A stretch of 64,000 nucleotides of DNA, taken from assembly GCA_021234535.1 (NCBI GenBank), contig CM037830.1:10712453-10776452 (forward strand), written 5' to 3'. The position numbers and the translations under genes were made by a program. Shown in pieces: positions 11,200 to 23,719 of this stretch. This DNA is from Stichopus chloronotus. Taxonomy: Eukaryota > Echinodermata > Holothuroidea > Aspidochirotida > Stichopodidae. Numbering within the stretch: position 1 is the first letter of the stretch; each line of letters opens with the position of its first letter. The notes under the pieces are model-generated. The model searched no databases. It worked only from the letters and a program-made list of their open reading frames with translations, and was not told the DNA's origin.

Positions 11200-13030
11200 G
11201 GTAATAACTTCTGGAAATACACTGGGTACAAAGTTTTCAGCCTTTGACACCCTGTGGCCTTAGATGACTTTTTGACCTCTACCAAAACCAATAAGTTTCA
11301 TCTACTCAAGACGACTCCCTAAAGCCAAGGTATTTCCTACAAGTCACTGGTGTGTGTATTCACGAGTGACTATACTTAGCCCATGCTTGTATACATGTAT
11401 ACATTTAGCCTTGCCTTAAATGGCCTCAAAATCAATTCTAACAGCGGGCCATCAAAGGTCTAGCCTGCCTCTGATGGACTGAGCGAGGTGCACATTATCG
11501 GGAAACAATTAAACACTTACCTACAACAGGGGCGAGATGGCTGAGGTCCTAAGGTGGTAAACTAGAGTGTCCCACAGTAAATAAAATGGCCCCCACTGTG
11601 CCCCCAAAATGCCTTGGCCCCTAAATCTCCAACACCTAATGTTTGACTCCTTTTTTTCTCTTTTATGACTTTGTGATTATGTACAATACGTACAGAAAAA
11701 GAAAATCCTCACTTCTCCAAGAGGGCAAACTAAACTGTATTGAACCAGAATGCACAAAATGCATTGTGGTTTCGATGATCCTGTTATGAGCTTTTCATGT
11801 TCAGCTTTTCAATCTGGTATTATTTCATTAGTACGTGTCACAAGCTACCTATGCTTTACATAAAAAAATGAGATATGTGCAAGCTTCCTTTCTTGGGATA
11901 TTGTCTACAAGGTTTTAAAAATTGGACCCTTGACCAACATTAAAACCAACAGCTTCATGTACTTAATGAGATACAACTACATACTGAATGTGACATCTGT
12001 CAAAGCTTCCCTTCTTAAGGTATGGTGTACACAAGAATTCCATGTGACCCTGTTGACCTAAAATGACCTTTGACTTTCACCAAAGAATGGAATTCTTGTA
12101 TACCCACTGAGATATAACTACATTCTGAAGTGGGAGAACTGCCAGTTTTCTTCTTGAGATAGCTTGCTTATAATATTTTCACAACTTGACAGCTGTTGAC
12201 CTCAAATGACCACCACCAAAAGCAACAGCAATCTTGTTATCAATGTGATACACTTACATATCAAATATCAGATTTGTTCAAACTTCCCTTCTTGAGATAC
12301 AGTGTTTACAAGGTTTTTAGTTTGACCCTTGTTGACCTCAAATGAACTTTGACCTCCATTACAAATGATAGAGGTCTTGCACTTTATGAGATACAAATGT
12401 ATTCTGAATATGACATGTGTCCAAACTGTCCTTCTTGAGATACTGTGTTTACAAGGTTTTCACAATTTGGGACTGTTGACCTCAAATGACCTTTGACCTG
12501 CACTTAACTCATAAGGGATCTTGTACTTAATGTGTTATAATGATGTATTAAATATGACATTTGTTCAAGCTTCCCTTCTTGAGATATCACGTTTACAATG
12601 TTTTCACAATTTGAATCCTGTTGAACTGAAATGACCTTTGACCTCCACCAAAATCTATATAGGAATCCTGCACTTATCTTGTGCTCAGTGTGGTACACCA
12701 ACATACCAAACATGCCATGTGTCCAAGCTTCCCTTCTGTAGATATATTTTGTTTACAAATTTTTCACAATCTGACCAGTTGACCTCAAATTACCTTTAAA
12801 AACAGTAGGGCTCTTGCACTCAGTGCAACACCTACAGTGTGTACTAAATATGAGATCTGTGCAAGCTTCCCTTCTTGACATCTTGTTGACAAGTTTTCAC
12901 AATTTGACTCCGTTGATCTCAAATGACCTTTGACCTCCACCAAAATCAGAAGGGTCTTGTACTTAATGATGGTAAACTTACATACCAAATATGACATTTG
13001 TCCAAGCTTCACTTCTTAAAATATTAAGTT
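11200..13030 (+). repeat. About 140-bp tandem repeat ladder with DR1 motifs
   Basis: The phrase AAGCTTCCCTTCTTGAGATA recurs near 11882, 12005, 12143, 12287, 12425, 12569, 12728, 12868 and 13006, spaced 122-159 bp. Each unit also has a CACAATTTGAC phrase, TTGACCTCAAATGACCTTTG and a 'TCTTGTACTTAATG' phrase. The exact sequence TGACCTTTGACCT, a perfect DR1 (two AGGTCA half-sites one base apart), occurs at 12487-12499, 12632-12644 and 12924-12936. Units are strongly diverged. It lies in the plexin intron. Confidence 0.85.
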
Positions 13031-13039
13031 CACAAGGTT

Positions 13040-13430
13040 TTCACAATTTGACCTTTCATAAAGGGCCCATATGGACCTTGGACCAAAAATTTCTAAACAC
13101 TCCAGGTTCCACTGCCAGCCTGTTATTTGACAAACCTTTCACACTGTAAAGCAAAATATGCAGAAAAGAAATATAGTTTACATGATTTTATAAAATGGTC
13201 CATATAGCCCATATGGGACCATTGATCCTAAACAACCTGAAGGAACCTCTACCATAGTAGTAATATGACACAATTTCAACTTACAACTGCATACAATCTG
13301 TTGGAGAAGAGGCATCTTGCATGATTGCATAAAGGGTCCATATGGCTCATTTGGAGCTTGAACCCAAAAATCTTGAACATCCCCAAGGTGCCACTACCAT
13401 AATGCAACCGTACATACCAAGTGTAAAATT
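13040..13430 (+). repeat. Second copy of the 'ATATGGCCCAT' repeat family
   Basis: Contains ATAGCCCATATGGGACC, CCAAGGTGCCACTACCATA and TTGGAGAAGAGGCATCTTGC, all shared with 5240-6080. It interrupts the 140-bp ladder, which resumes after it, so the two families are interleaved here. Confidence 0.75.
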
Positions 13431-14200
13431 TGTCCAAGATTTATAACGTTGTGATAAAAATGTTTTCAGGATTTTGCTCCCAGTGCCCCCAGATAACCTT
13501 TGACCTCTAAAATACCAAAAAGAATAGGTCACACCTTCTCAATAGGGGCAGTCTAACAAGCTAAGTTTGACTTTCATCCAACTTTCTTCGATTGAGTTAG
13601 AGTGTACCTAAGCAAATGTCACAGTCACACACACATAAATATGTATACACACAAACACCAACCTGACTGCATAGGTTCCTTACCTGATGCAAGGAACCAA
13701 AAACCATTAAGGATCTGTCACTCAATGTGGCAAACCAACATACCATAAAAGTGTCCATAATTCCTAACTTAAGAAATCATTTGAATAAGGTTTTCAGACC
13801 TTTGGTGACTTCAATTGACCTTTATTCTCCACCAAGACAATAGGTTCCTTCCTCTAAATATGACCAACCTCCATATCCAGTATGAATAGTATGCATGTGA
13901 TATATTGTATGTGCCAGGTTTTCAGTGTTTGATCCCTTGTAACCCAAAACTATCTTTGACCTCTAACAGAAACTTTTCACAAAATATGACCAACCTACAT
14001 AACAAGTATAAAAAAAGTACCCACCATTCCTAACTTGACATTGTGTGTAAAGGTTTTTAGTGTTTGATCTCTGGTGACCCCAGATGACCTTTAGACAAAA
14101 ACTTTCCACTCAATATGTCCAACCTACATATCAAGTATGAAAAGTATTAATAATTCCTACCTTGAGACATAATTTGCACAAGCTGAGCACCACAAACACA
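13431..14200 (+). repeat. Diverged continuation of the 140-bp ladder
   Basis: Weaker units with AACCTTTGACCTCTAA, 'ATTCCTAACTTGA' and 'CCAACCTACATA' phrases. No exact DR1 motif remains. The repeats fade out near 14200. Confidence 0.6.
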
Positions 14201-16570
14201 CATACTTTCAGATGAACAAATTTAAACAAGGTGTGTCAGGTAGGCTATCATCTAAAGGGTCAGAGGCATTTATGGCTCTCCTATTCAGCACCAGAGCAAG
14301 CATTAGGTAAAATAGATTTCTATGATTTTTCTGCAGAAAGAAAAAAGCAGAAAAATTATGTTTTCTATTTTTAATCATTTTCTGAAAACTTTTCTGCTTT
14401 GGACCAGAACTAAGTAGATAAGCTCAAATGATTTCTTTGAAAGGTCAAATGTGGCACACTGGCGAACAAGCTGTGCAGAGCCAAGGATAAAAACTTAATG
14501 TTCCCTAGTACAACTTCAAGTCCTACGTATGCTGATTTTCTTCTGAAATGGGTCATAAGTGATGGAGATTGCATAGTTGAAGATTTATACTGTCACAGAG
14601 AATACCCATAGGATCAGTTTCTAATCCCATTTCCAGCGGAAGGGGCAGCAAAATTCAGAGCTGGAAGAGGCTTCTAAACTAGAATACACTGCGGCTTACC
14701 CTGGATGCATTTCCACGAAAGTGATTTCCCCAAGTGAATAAAACTGCTTCCTGGATTTTGGAAATGTGGGCACATTGATTGCTTGGAATTCAAGTACACA
14801 ATTAACATGTGATCTGTGGTTCAGATGTGATCTGTAGCTCATAATCAATTAACTAATCATTAATCATTACTAATCATGCAGAAAATAGCTATGAGTTTCA
14901 AGCAAATTAAATTGCTACAAATGATATGCTGATCGCACACTGTGTATGGTCCCAACTCTGAAAGACAGCGAGATCCTGAAACCCATAGACCTACTGTATG
15001 CTTACACTAGGCCTACCAATTTTAACAACTAATAGGGTACAGGTCAACTGGAGAAATTTAGGCAACACTACAGTAGTCACCTGTTTATATGTTTTGTTTA
15101 CAGTTACACTGTTTCTCAGGCCTAGCTCTATAGCCAAGGCCTAGAGGCTATTTCTATTATGATTGAATAGGTATAGGCATAAGCAAGAAGTAAATAAAAC
15201 AAGTTCATTTGCTCACATTATTCTGATCCATGTAATTTAGTCCTTGGTCACTAAAAAGCATTACTACTGGAGTGGAATAGACTATATTATAGGTGTGAAC
15301 ATTTAAGGTAAGTGAGACTGATTGAGAGGAAAGTTGGGCCTAGGCTAGAGTAACTGAAAACCTTAAATCCCTGAATGTTACTTCAAGTCTAGGCCTGGCA
15401 AAAGCAGAACTTCAGAAATGTATTGTGCAAATTAAATCATGAGATTGTATGGTATTTTATATGTGTATGCATTGTATGTGTCGACTTGAATTCTCTGGCC
15501 AGAAGTCCCACAAGCTGACCTGATTGTAGTGTCCTTGTGACAACTACTGGTTACCAGGTGAAGGCTTTGAAAATTCCAACAAACTGTCGATTTTCAAATA
15601 AACCGTCTAAATGTGTCAGTTGTCTATGAGAGGCATTTGCAATCTCTTTAATCCATGTGACTTCAATTGATGAGCCTAAACTCCTGATGTTTAGTAGGTA
15701 AACAAGCTTGCTGGGCATATTACCTTTTTTTTAGTTACCATGAATGTCCCTGTGGATAAATATATGTCTCTCAAATACAGTTTGTGTGTTTCCTTACTGA
15801 TTTCATTCACTTATTTACTACATGTGTTCTTCAAAGAATGATTTTAAGGTTATTTTTCTATGCAACAAATCCAGCATTCAGTCAGTTTCTTGCATTACAA
15901 TACACCGTAGGTGTAGGACACAGCACTGGGGCCACAGTTGTCTCGAATGTAGTTACAGAGATGTGCATGAACGTGTGCATTTATCCTTTCTTTTGCAAAT
16001 AATTCCCATCATTTTTTGTTTAAGCAGTTGCTGGATTATCTCTATTATTTAATTTATTTAGGATTTCACATGCATCGTGTTTTTTTTCAAACATTCCCTA
16101 CCCTTTATCTATCAAGTTTAATGTTGGATGAACGAATCTTGTATACCTGCACGTACGCTGCTACACTCAACTCCATCCAGTGACGTCACACACTTGACCC
16201 AAGCCACATACCCATTTTCATGCAGTCAGTCGCAAATTGATTTCATTTCGAATAATGAAACAAGTGGCATCAGATTGAAATTTGAGATGTTTGCAACTTC
16301 TAACTCAGTTGCATTTTCTTAAAACTTTAATGAAAACAATAAAAGTAGGTTTGAAAAGGATTTAATATAATTCCCAGGTTTCAATGATATAAACCAAGCT
16401 AGATATACAGAGAAGAGAATATCTATATCTGAAGTACTGAAACTTGTTTTTGCTTCAAATTGTGGCACAAGAAATCTCATAAATAATGTAATAAATAAAA
16501 ATTCAAAGTTCCCTCCTGTTAACTGTTTTCTTGGTCTCCAAAGTTAAGGTGATACCTATACATTCTGTAC
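14201..16570. other. Plexin intron, nothing else recognised
   Basis: AT-rich sequence without shared repeats or splice-flanked frames on either strand. The overlapping plus-strand frames around 15784-16052 have no supporting features. Confidence 0.5.
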
Positions 16571-16690
16571 CTTCTTCTCTGTTAACACCATGATGCTGTC
16601 ATTGCCAAGCCATGTATCACTCAAGACAGGGTACTGGACATCCAGCTTTTCATATAAGACGCCAGGTAACTGAGTTTCATTGAATTGAAC
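16571..16690 (-). CDS. Plexin, last sema-domain exon
   Basis: Minus-strand exon of 120 nt (40 codons, phase 0 at both ends) with acceptor CTTTTCAG and donor GTACAG. It encodes VQFNETQLPGVLYEK near the start and NDSIMVLTEKK at the end. The TEKK ending corresponds to the 'hlYVmTEKqV' strand that closes the sema propeller of plexins just before the PSI domain. Spliced to 4906-5003 the spacing to the first PSI cysteine is exactly that of plexin A. An N-glycosylation-type NET site is present. The donor is weaker than those of the neighbouring exons. Confidence 0.85.
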
Positions 16691-18360
16691 CTGAAAAGAT
16701 TAAAGTAGGAGGTGGACTAAATTTAACCATGCACAATGGACAATCTTAACATGTCTATGGTTGTAGCTCTATGAGTGGGACTAGCATTTTAGTGAAGAAT
16801 GCCACGATCAAGACAGCTGCACAATTTTACCCCTTCGATGTGCTAGGAAGCCCAATATTCCAGGGGCTTGCCCCCTGAACCTCCACACGGGGTTTCACCC
16901 CTACACAAATGTCAGCTGGAAATAGATTTTCTACTGAATTCGGGGGAAATTTAGCAAGGTTCTCCAACCCTGAAGGGTACTGTAGTCCTCACAAAAGGAA
17001 AAAAAACTTCCACAAAATATCCATTTGTAAGAAACAATGAATCCAATGACTGACTAGCGCAGAAGGACTACAGTTCTACTCTGTATGCTAACTTCACTTT
17101 GTAACTGTAATGCTGACACATATAGGCTCTAGCTATGTTTACTTCTGCAATGGTCTAAAAAAGTACAGTATGTTACCAAATTACTTTTTAAAAACAAATA
17201 GATAGCATTTTTATCTAAAAATTAGGTTCAAAGTCATTTTAAGTTGTTGCAATTTCTCAACAAAAACAAAAGTCTTAGCAATCAGTTTCAAATAATGCCA
17301 TCTGTTAGAGGACTGTTTCTGTTTCAGCACCTTGGCCTAGTTTCATATAGCAGACTAATCCTCTGCAATGTTAGGTAGGCATACATACTTTGAAACTAGG
17401 CTATCTATTCTCGTCAGTTTTTCATTAACATGGCTTTGTATAAATATAAAAGAACACTCTACATGTGATACATTAATACTGTGACTGAATTTATATTCTA
17501 AGGACCTTTCTTCTTTAACATGGTACTGTAACATTCACATTAATTCTCAAAGTTTTGTTTATCTGATGTAAATTTGCAAATCAGTTTGCATATGCAGGTA
17601 TAACATTATAAGATATAGAACAGCAACACTCAGAATCTTCCCGGAACATTAGCAAATTTTCTTTTCATATATTCAGCATGAGTAAAAAGCGATAGGAAAT
17701 TGTACAAAATGGAAGGTGATTTTCCTTGTCCATAAAGATTGAACACAGATGTATTTTTTGGAAACATGCTTAAATGGATGTATTTATTTGCTGGTTTTTG
17801 TCGTATGTAAGCTTTGTTGGCTATCTTCATGCAAAAATGATAGCAGTGCCCTGTAGCTGTTGCTATTGTACGATGATGCATACCTGTATTGTGTCATTCT
17901 TTTGGTATCTCCACAAAAAGCTTTTCTACCTGGAGGAAATATTCATTTAATATTCCAATGCAAAATTTGCTGTCAACATACACCGACGAGAACCATTTTA
18001 CTGCAACTGTAATACACCTCCGTACCATTTTCAGTGCAATTACTTTCATGTTTAAAAGAAGTGGCGCTTATCCAAAATGTTGTTTTTATGTCCAGTAGAC
18101 CGTTAAACATTCGGTTAAAAGAAGCCGTTGAGTGGATACATGTATTGACTGAAACTGCAGAGTTCTACTCTGTATGGCAAACATGAAAACACACAACACT
18201 CTGCTCAAAGCAAAAACTCGGTAGTCCCACAATTTCACACATCTAAAGCATACAGCAGATTACAGATGTGAAAGCAGTTTTGCCAACTAGGCTACAATAC
18301 CCAAGTTGACCTAGTTTGTGAGCATTCCACTGATTGATGAATTTTTATGTTTATGCTCAC
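16691..18360. other. Plexin intron
   Basis: About 1.7 kb between two sema exons. Around 16855-16910 is a short stretch with CTTGCCCCCTGAACCTCCAC, which resembles one at 27150-27190; otherwise nothing recognisable. The 83-codon minus-strand frame at 17630-17881 has no plexin similarity. Confidence 0.6.
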
Positions 18361-18591
18361 CTTCAATAAATGGCCTTCCTTAGATCCAATAAATGCCACT
18401 TTCTGGGTTGTATTCTGGACAACTGTCTCTGTAATCATGATAGAGGTGAATGTTTCTCCTGTGTCATTAAAGACAATCTTGCCTGTGAGAAATCCCAAAT
18501 CTGCAGATCGTTCAGGGTAACTACTTTCAATTTCAGATGGAAGTTCACACGGTAGGCCTACATCACTTAGAACATCACAGCTAACCAAGGG
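18361..18591 (-). CDS. Plexin, middle sema-domain exon
   Basis: Minus-strand exon of 231 nt (77 codons, phase 0 in and out). The acceptor is TTTTCTACAG and the donor GTGAGC. The protein starts PLVSCDVLSDVGLPCELPSE and ends with KVAFIGSKEGHLLKV-type sequence, where FIGSKEGHLLK corresponds to the 'flGT..G.llKv' blade motif common to semaphorin and plexin sema domains. Two cysteines near the start probably form a sema disulfide. Several NDT/NTT glycosylation sequons fit an extracellular protein. Frame and phase match both neighbouring exons. Confidence 0.88.
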
Positions 18592-19133
18592 CTGTAGAAA
18601 ATAAGACCCGCAAGGTTACATATGGTAAAGACTTGCAAAACGACATCTACATTCACAAAGGTTCAGTGTTTGCATTACAAGTCTCTTACACTGTGAAAAT
18701 GCTTTTACTGTGTATATACTTTGTATATACTGTACATGCTAAAGTATATTGCGATGATACTGACATCTGTAACTCATCTTACCACAATCTTTTGAGGAAA
18801 TGAAGCTTCTGTAGATGTTTAGTGGTGAACCTGGACGGTCCTAACAATTACTGAAGCTTTTTGCTTTGGATGCAATGCTGGTGCATTGCAAATGCCCTAC
18901 TGTATTTGTCTTTAAGGTACAATGAAATTTTAAGCTGTGTTCAATTAGCCTTTCCTGAGCAATCAATCCGTGTGCATGTAGAACGGCCCAAAGTTGACAA
19001 CATGTGCCTTCATCGACAAATCATCCACAAAGTAACAAGCAAAATAACAAAATATCAACTTACTGCTCTAAATTAATCTCAAAAAGAAAAAATTTCAATT
19101 CAGTGACTTGATTCAATCAAAACTGGAACTTAC

Positions 19134-20168
19134 CCTCCTACAGACAGCACCACTTAGATAATTGTTGTTACTTTCGGTTGTCCCACCATCATCACAGGCA
19201 CAGGTAGTGGTTGCTGTATTGAACTCTTGAGTCAGATTCTTCATGTCATACACACACAGAGCAGACTGGTTGGTTGGGTCAAAATAAGTATCACCATTAT
19301 TCTTGACAAATACAGCAAAGAGCTGATCATCCACTACCACTGCTGATTGCACAATGGTGTAATTAGAGTTATCTATCCCTCTACATTCTAGAGTGATCTC
19401 AGTGAAGAGGCTCATATCATTGCTAGTGTCACTTTGACAAACACGACTCAACTTAGGCACAATGAAATTGGACCGTTTAGTATCCAACCCTGTAGCATCA
19501 CGAAGTTGGGAGGCAAAAAAGTAAGTGTAACTGTCATATGGAAACAAAGCAGCATATTTGATCAAAAAGTTAGCCAAAGCACCTGAAATTCGAGTTGTCT
19601 TCCTGTTGTCTTTGTTGTTGCAGACATCTCCATCAAGTTTAGATAGACATCTGGCTTGTACTGGTGCTCCATCTTTGTCTTTGCTGATGCTCTTTGCAAC
19701 ATAAAGAGCTTGACTGACAGCTACCCCTGGTGGATGATTTACTACTAAACCAAGTGTTGTATTTTCATCTTCAGTGACCTTCAATGATGACAGAGTTTGT
19801 TCTCCTGTATCAGTCAAGTTATCCAGACATCGAAGCTGACATGTTCCATTTAAACCAGATCCGCATGATATCAATCTGTTTATTGGGTGAGGTGCTATTG
19901 ATAAAATCTTGTTGATATTATTTAATCCAGCACTAACGTTTGTCAGTTCTTTGAAGTCTCTTGATAAGAGGTGCAGCCTTCCTAGTGCCCCGATATAAAT
20001 GCTACTTCCACCTTTTGAAACTGTGAAATGATTCAAAATTGTGTGAAAATTGTCTGGAAATGATTTTTGCAAGTAACCATCCAAGCTTCTAACCTCCAGT
20101 TGTCTACTTGTGTGAATGAAATACAAGAGGAACATCAAAAGTATACCAGGTCTCTCTTTCAATTCCAT
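19134..20168 (-). CDS. Plexin, first coding exon: signal peptide and sema domain
   Basis: This exon encodes 345 residues and ends at a GTAAGT donor in phase 0. The chosen start, the Met at 20166-20168, opens a typical signal peptide: MELKERP, then the hydrophobic GILLMFLLYFI, then a polar HTSRQ. The rest is the N-terminal two-thirds of a sema propeller: HFTVSKGGSSIYIGALGRLH aligns with the plexin 'HlvV...vYvGAvNriy' strands, and CGSGLNGTCQLRC and LSRVCQSD are plexin-type cysteine clusters. There are several NxS/T sequons. An upstream in-frame Met at 20253-20255 would lie in intron, because an acceptor (CTATTTTCAG) occurs just after it. Semaphorins also have sema domains, but the following PSI exon and the loop spacing favour plexin. 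Which plexin class (A, B, D) cannot be decided from this part. Confidence 0.93.
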
Positions 20169-20231
20169 TTTGCCAGTACACCTGCTGAAGTAATTCCTAT
20201 TCTCACACTTGTTGAAAAGCTGAGTCCTCCA
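20169..20231 (-). other. Plexin 5' untranslated part of the first coding exon
   Basis: Minus-strand sequence between the acceptor CCCTTGCTATTTTCAG and the start codon. It is open in the coding frame but reads without a plausible leader, so it is best taken as 5' UTR. At least one upstream non-coding exon and the promoter must lie at higher coordinates; I could not locate them. Confidence 0.6.
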
Positions 20232-21834
20232 CTGAAAATAGCAAGGGCAAAACAAACAATTGTGTTACATTATATTATGTTAGCCAATGATATCAAACAC
20301 AATACATCACAATGTATAATATAATCATGCAATGGTAATAAGGGTAATCTGTAAAATTTGGCATGATGAAGTCAAAAGTATTGACATTGGAACTATACTA
20401 GGCAGAATACATTTACACATTGTGGTTTAAAAAATGTAGGGCTGTACATGAGAAATTTTTTCCAGAATTTGACATCTGTGCACTGAAACTGAACAAAATA
20501 ATGACAATTGATTTTACTATAAAAGAAAAGAGCAGTCATGTTTCACTTTAAACAATGGTTCACATCAATGTGGTAGTCAAGTCACCACCATCCAAAGACA
20601 GACTGAGTTTCAGAGGCCACACCTCAAGGCCAAGATCAAGTCCTCAAGTCCTAGCCACTATCTTCTGAGTCAAGAGTTTGTGAGTACTGTTATCACACCA
20701 TATGACTTACAGAATAACACTACCTATTTGTCTTTGATACTGGTTTGCTAGGTAGTATCTACCAACAATTGTAAAGCAATTTTACTCATAGCTCAATTGA
20801 TGGTGCATGTGCATAATTCATATTAATAACCCTTTTTTCAATACTTTCCACCATTACACCATGGCAGATAAGTCCTTTTTCTAACAACATGAAGGACGTC
20901 TTCAACTGAAAACAACAGATATCCCATCTCTGCTGCTTTAGCTATTTAAGATCAAGCAACTTATGTCTCCTCATGACAAATGTTCTCCATCAAATATGCT
21001 ATGAGTATTTGTAACCTTCAATACCACTGTTGGCGCTGTCCGGCCTAACACCCGACTAGCACCTCCTATCCATGAAGCTGTGGCTAGTCCTGATGTACTG
21101 TAAGAGAACAAACAATAGCAGCTGAACAGTAACACTGCCAAGCCATTGCTCCCTTGTAGGACAAGGGGACAATGCCCGTGGAACAAAGCCAGGAGGAACT
21201 ACTGTACTACTGAATTAAAATAGAGATTATGCTAGAAGTGGTCCATCACATTGGGAGCACCTCCAACTTAATGCATGAGTATGTATGCCCACATACATGT
21301 GCAGGAAAGTGATGAAACCATAAATGTTAACTGTATACGAGTCCTACTATATGTTTACCTGTAAATCACACCGAGATGATAACATATGAGATTACTGTGA
21401 AAGGTGCTTCAATGTCACCCAACCATGTATGAAGTACAGTAGATGATGCAACACTGGTTCTTTGAAAGCGAGGCTACTAGACTGTCTGCAAGCCTATTAC
21501 AGTAATTCAGCTATAAATCTGCCACTGTGTTATTTCTTGCCCCCAAGGAGTGAGGAGAGAAGTGACACAGGTAGGTGAATCATTCATATATAACCAAACC
21601 AGGTGAATTTTGGAATATTTACAGTGCACTAACCACTTACCATCCTTCTGTTACAAAAAGCCAAGGAAACTTTACATACTGCTAACAGCTACTGTACGTT
21701 TGGGAACACTAACTGAATTCAGAAAAAAAAAAAAAAAAAAGTGCCTCTTTAATGTCTCTCGACACAAACATACCTGAAGGCGATACCTAATATAATATAT
21801 AATATTTGAGATGTCATTTGAAAGTGGCACATTC
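20232..21834. other. Probable plexin 5' intron, nothing recognised
   Basis: No convincing exon. Includes a run of 19 A at about 21722-21740. Short frames here have no splice context. Confidence 0.45.
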
Positions 21835-22070
21835 AAACTAGAAGCATCTGCAGAATTTCATAAAATGGGCCATACTGTAGGACCCACATAGAGCCATTTA
21901 CTGCTGTACCACTCAAGGAACATTGCAGCCAAAGTAATATAAATCCATGAAAGCATGTATGAGAAACAGCACTTCAAACATACTTTCATACAATGGGCCA
22001 TGGGGTCAATAAAGGGCCTTAGACTAAAAATCCCTGAACACCCTGAAGGTACCATTAACCAGAGTTGTGA
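21835..22070 (+). repeat. Third copy of the 'ATATGGCCCAT' repeat family
   Basis: Contains TTCATAAAATGGGCCATA, AGAGCCATTTACTGC and GGGCCTTAGACTAAAAATCCC followed by a 'TGAACACCCTGAAGGTACCA' phrase, the same order as in 5240-6080. Confidence 0.7.
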
Positions 22071-22079
22071 TGACTTGAC

Positions 22080-22345
22080 TTATTGACTCGGAGTAGAGTC
22101 AAGGCGATTTGTCTTTTCTAATGACTCGACTTGGACTTGAATCACTTGCATGAATTGACCTTGACTTGAGTCATGACATCAATGACTTGACTCAATAACT
22201 TGAATCAGCGACCGGATTGACTTGACTCGAATTTTTAGTATTTGACTTGGGTCAAACAGATAGACAGACAGATAGAGACACAGATAGATAGACAGATAGG
22301 CAGATAGACAGACAGATGGATAGATGGATAGACAGGTAGATAGAT
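22080..22345. repeat. GACTTGACTC word array followed by GATA/GACA microsatellite
   Basis: From 22080 to about 22253 words such as TGACTTGACTCAA, GACTCGACTTGGACTTGAAT and TGACTTGGGTCAA recur every 15-30 bp in mixed versions. From 22254 to 22345 there is a (GATAGACA)-type microsatellite. The first part is an irregular word array, not a clean tandem. Confidence 0.8.
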
Positions 22346-23719
22346 GTCCAGGGCCCACCAATTTTAACAAAGGATCAAAACATCTGTAATTTATGCACGT
22401 GCCATGTGGCAAAACAGTGGCAGAAGATCCACCTTTTTCATGTTTGTCACATTTCTGGTCCATAAGTTGCAAAAAGACTAATGATGCATATTTTCTTCAC
22501 ACCTTAACTAGTATTATCTCTTGCTCACATGCAGAGAAGCATGATGAAGAAGCCTGACACAAACTGACAATGGATTGAGACCCTGACAATCTTACAAAGC
22601 GTAAATACAGAAGGAATAAGGACAAGTCCTCCAGTCATTTGAGCGGAAAGGACACCAACACATTTGTTCCCTACACCTTTTGTACAATGAAATTAGAACA
22701 AAGCAAACTTATCTTTCTAACAATCTAAAACTGAAGAAAAGTTCGGCCGAAATTTGCAATTGGAAGTGAGACTTATTTGCTGAAGTGCCATTTCCTACAA
22801 TCTACAGTAGGAGGTCATTTTATCAAAACTTTTCTTGGTACGCTGTGCACCAATTGATGACGGTACTCCACTATGGTGGGGTCGATGCAGGAAAAATCAC
22901 GACACCCTGATGGAGTCAATGAGTATTCCAATAGTTCAACCCTTTGCTCAAAGTCTGCTTACACCAATAGTATGTTCAGCCCCTACTACTGTACTGTATT
23001 TGCCAATTGCTTCTGAAATAAATGAAATGGGAGCATAATTTCTATTCTTGTATCATCTCAACCAAACCTGATATATGGGTGTTTCCATAAATAAGGGAGT
23101 CACTCGCCTTTATATATTTACTATTTTGTGTTTCTCTTCATCAAATTGCAGTCAGAAGTATTTCAGAATAAATTTTATTTTATTACAAAGACCAGAAAGG
23201 TATCTCTCATATTAAGGGCTCTCACCTTAATTTAAACTTTTGAGTGTCAAGACATATACTCTTGCAAGCTCATCATGTCCCATAACTTTTGCCTGAAATT
23301 TTATGATTATCCTGTTGTAACTTGCATTGTCTCTTACCTTATCCATTGAAAGATCAAGCGACAGGCTTTAAAATTTCCAGCACAAGCACCCATATGTGGT
23401 AGCATTGTGCACTTCACAATTGAGGTGATTATTAAAAAAGGTCTTGCTGTGTAAATTTTCATGTCACATGAGTTTACATTGTGAATCATTTCTGTACACC
23501 CATACACTTAACCCATCAATCTACGAAAAAAGTGACCTTGGTATTCCAAATTCCTCAGACACCACTTAATCTGAACTAAAGGGAAGAAACCAGAGTGCAC
23601 AAATGCATTGTGGTTTCGACGATCCAGTGATGAAGATTTTAGGCGTGAATGAGCACATTTTTCTGAATTAGTGTGTCGAAGATTAGCTGTATGCTTTATA
23701 TGAAATGTAAGAGCTGTAC
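22346..23719. other. Non-coding, nothing recognised
   Basis: AT-rich. Short open frames only, none with known motifs. Confidence 0.5.
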
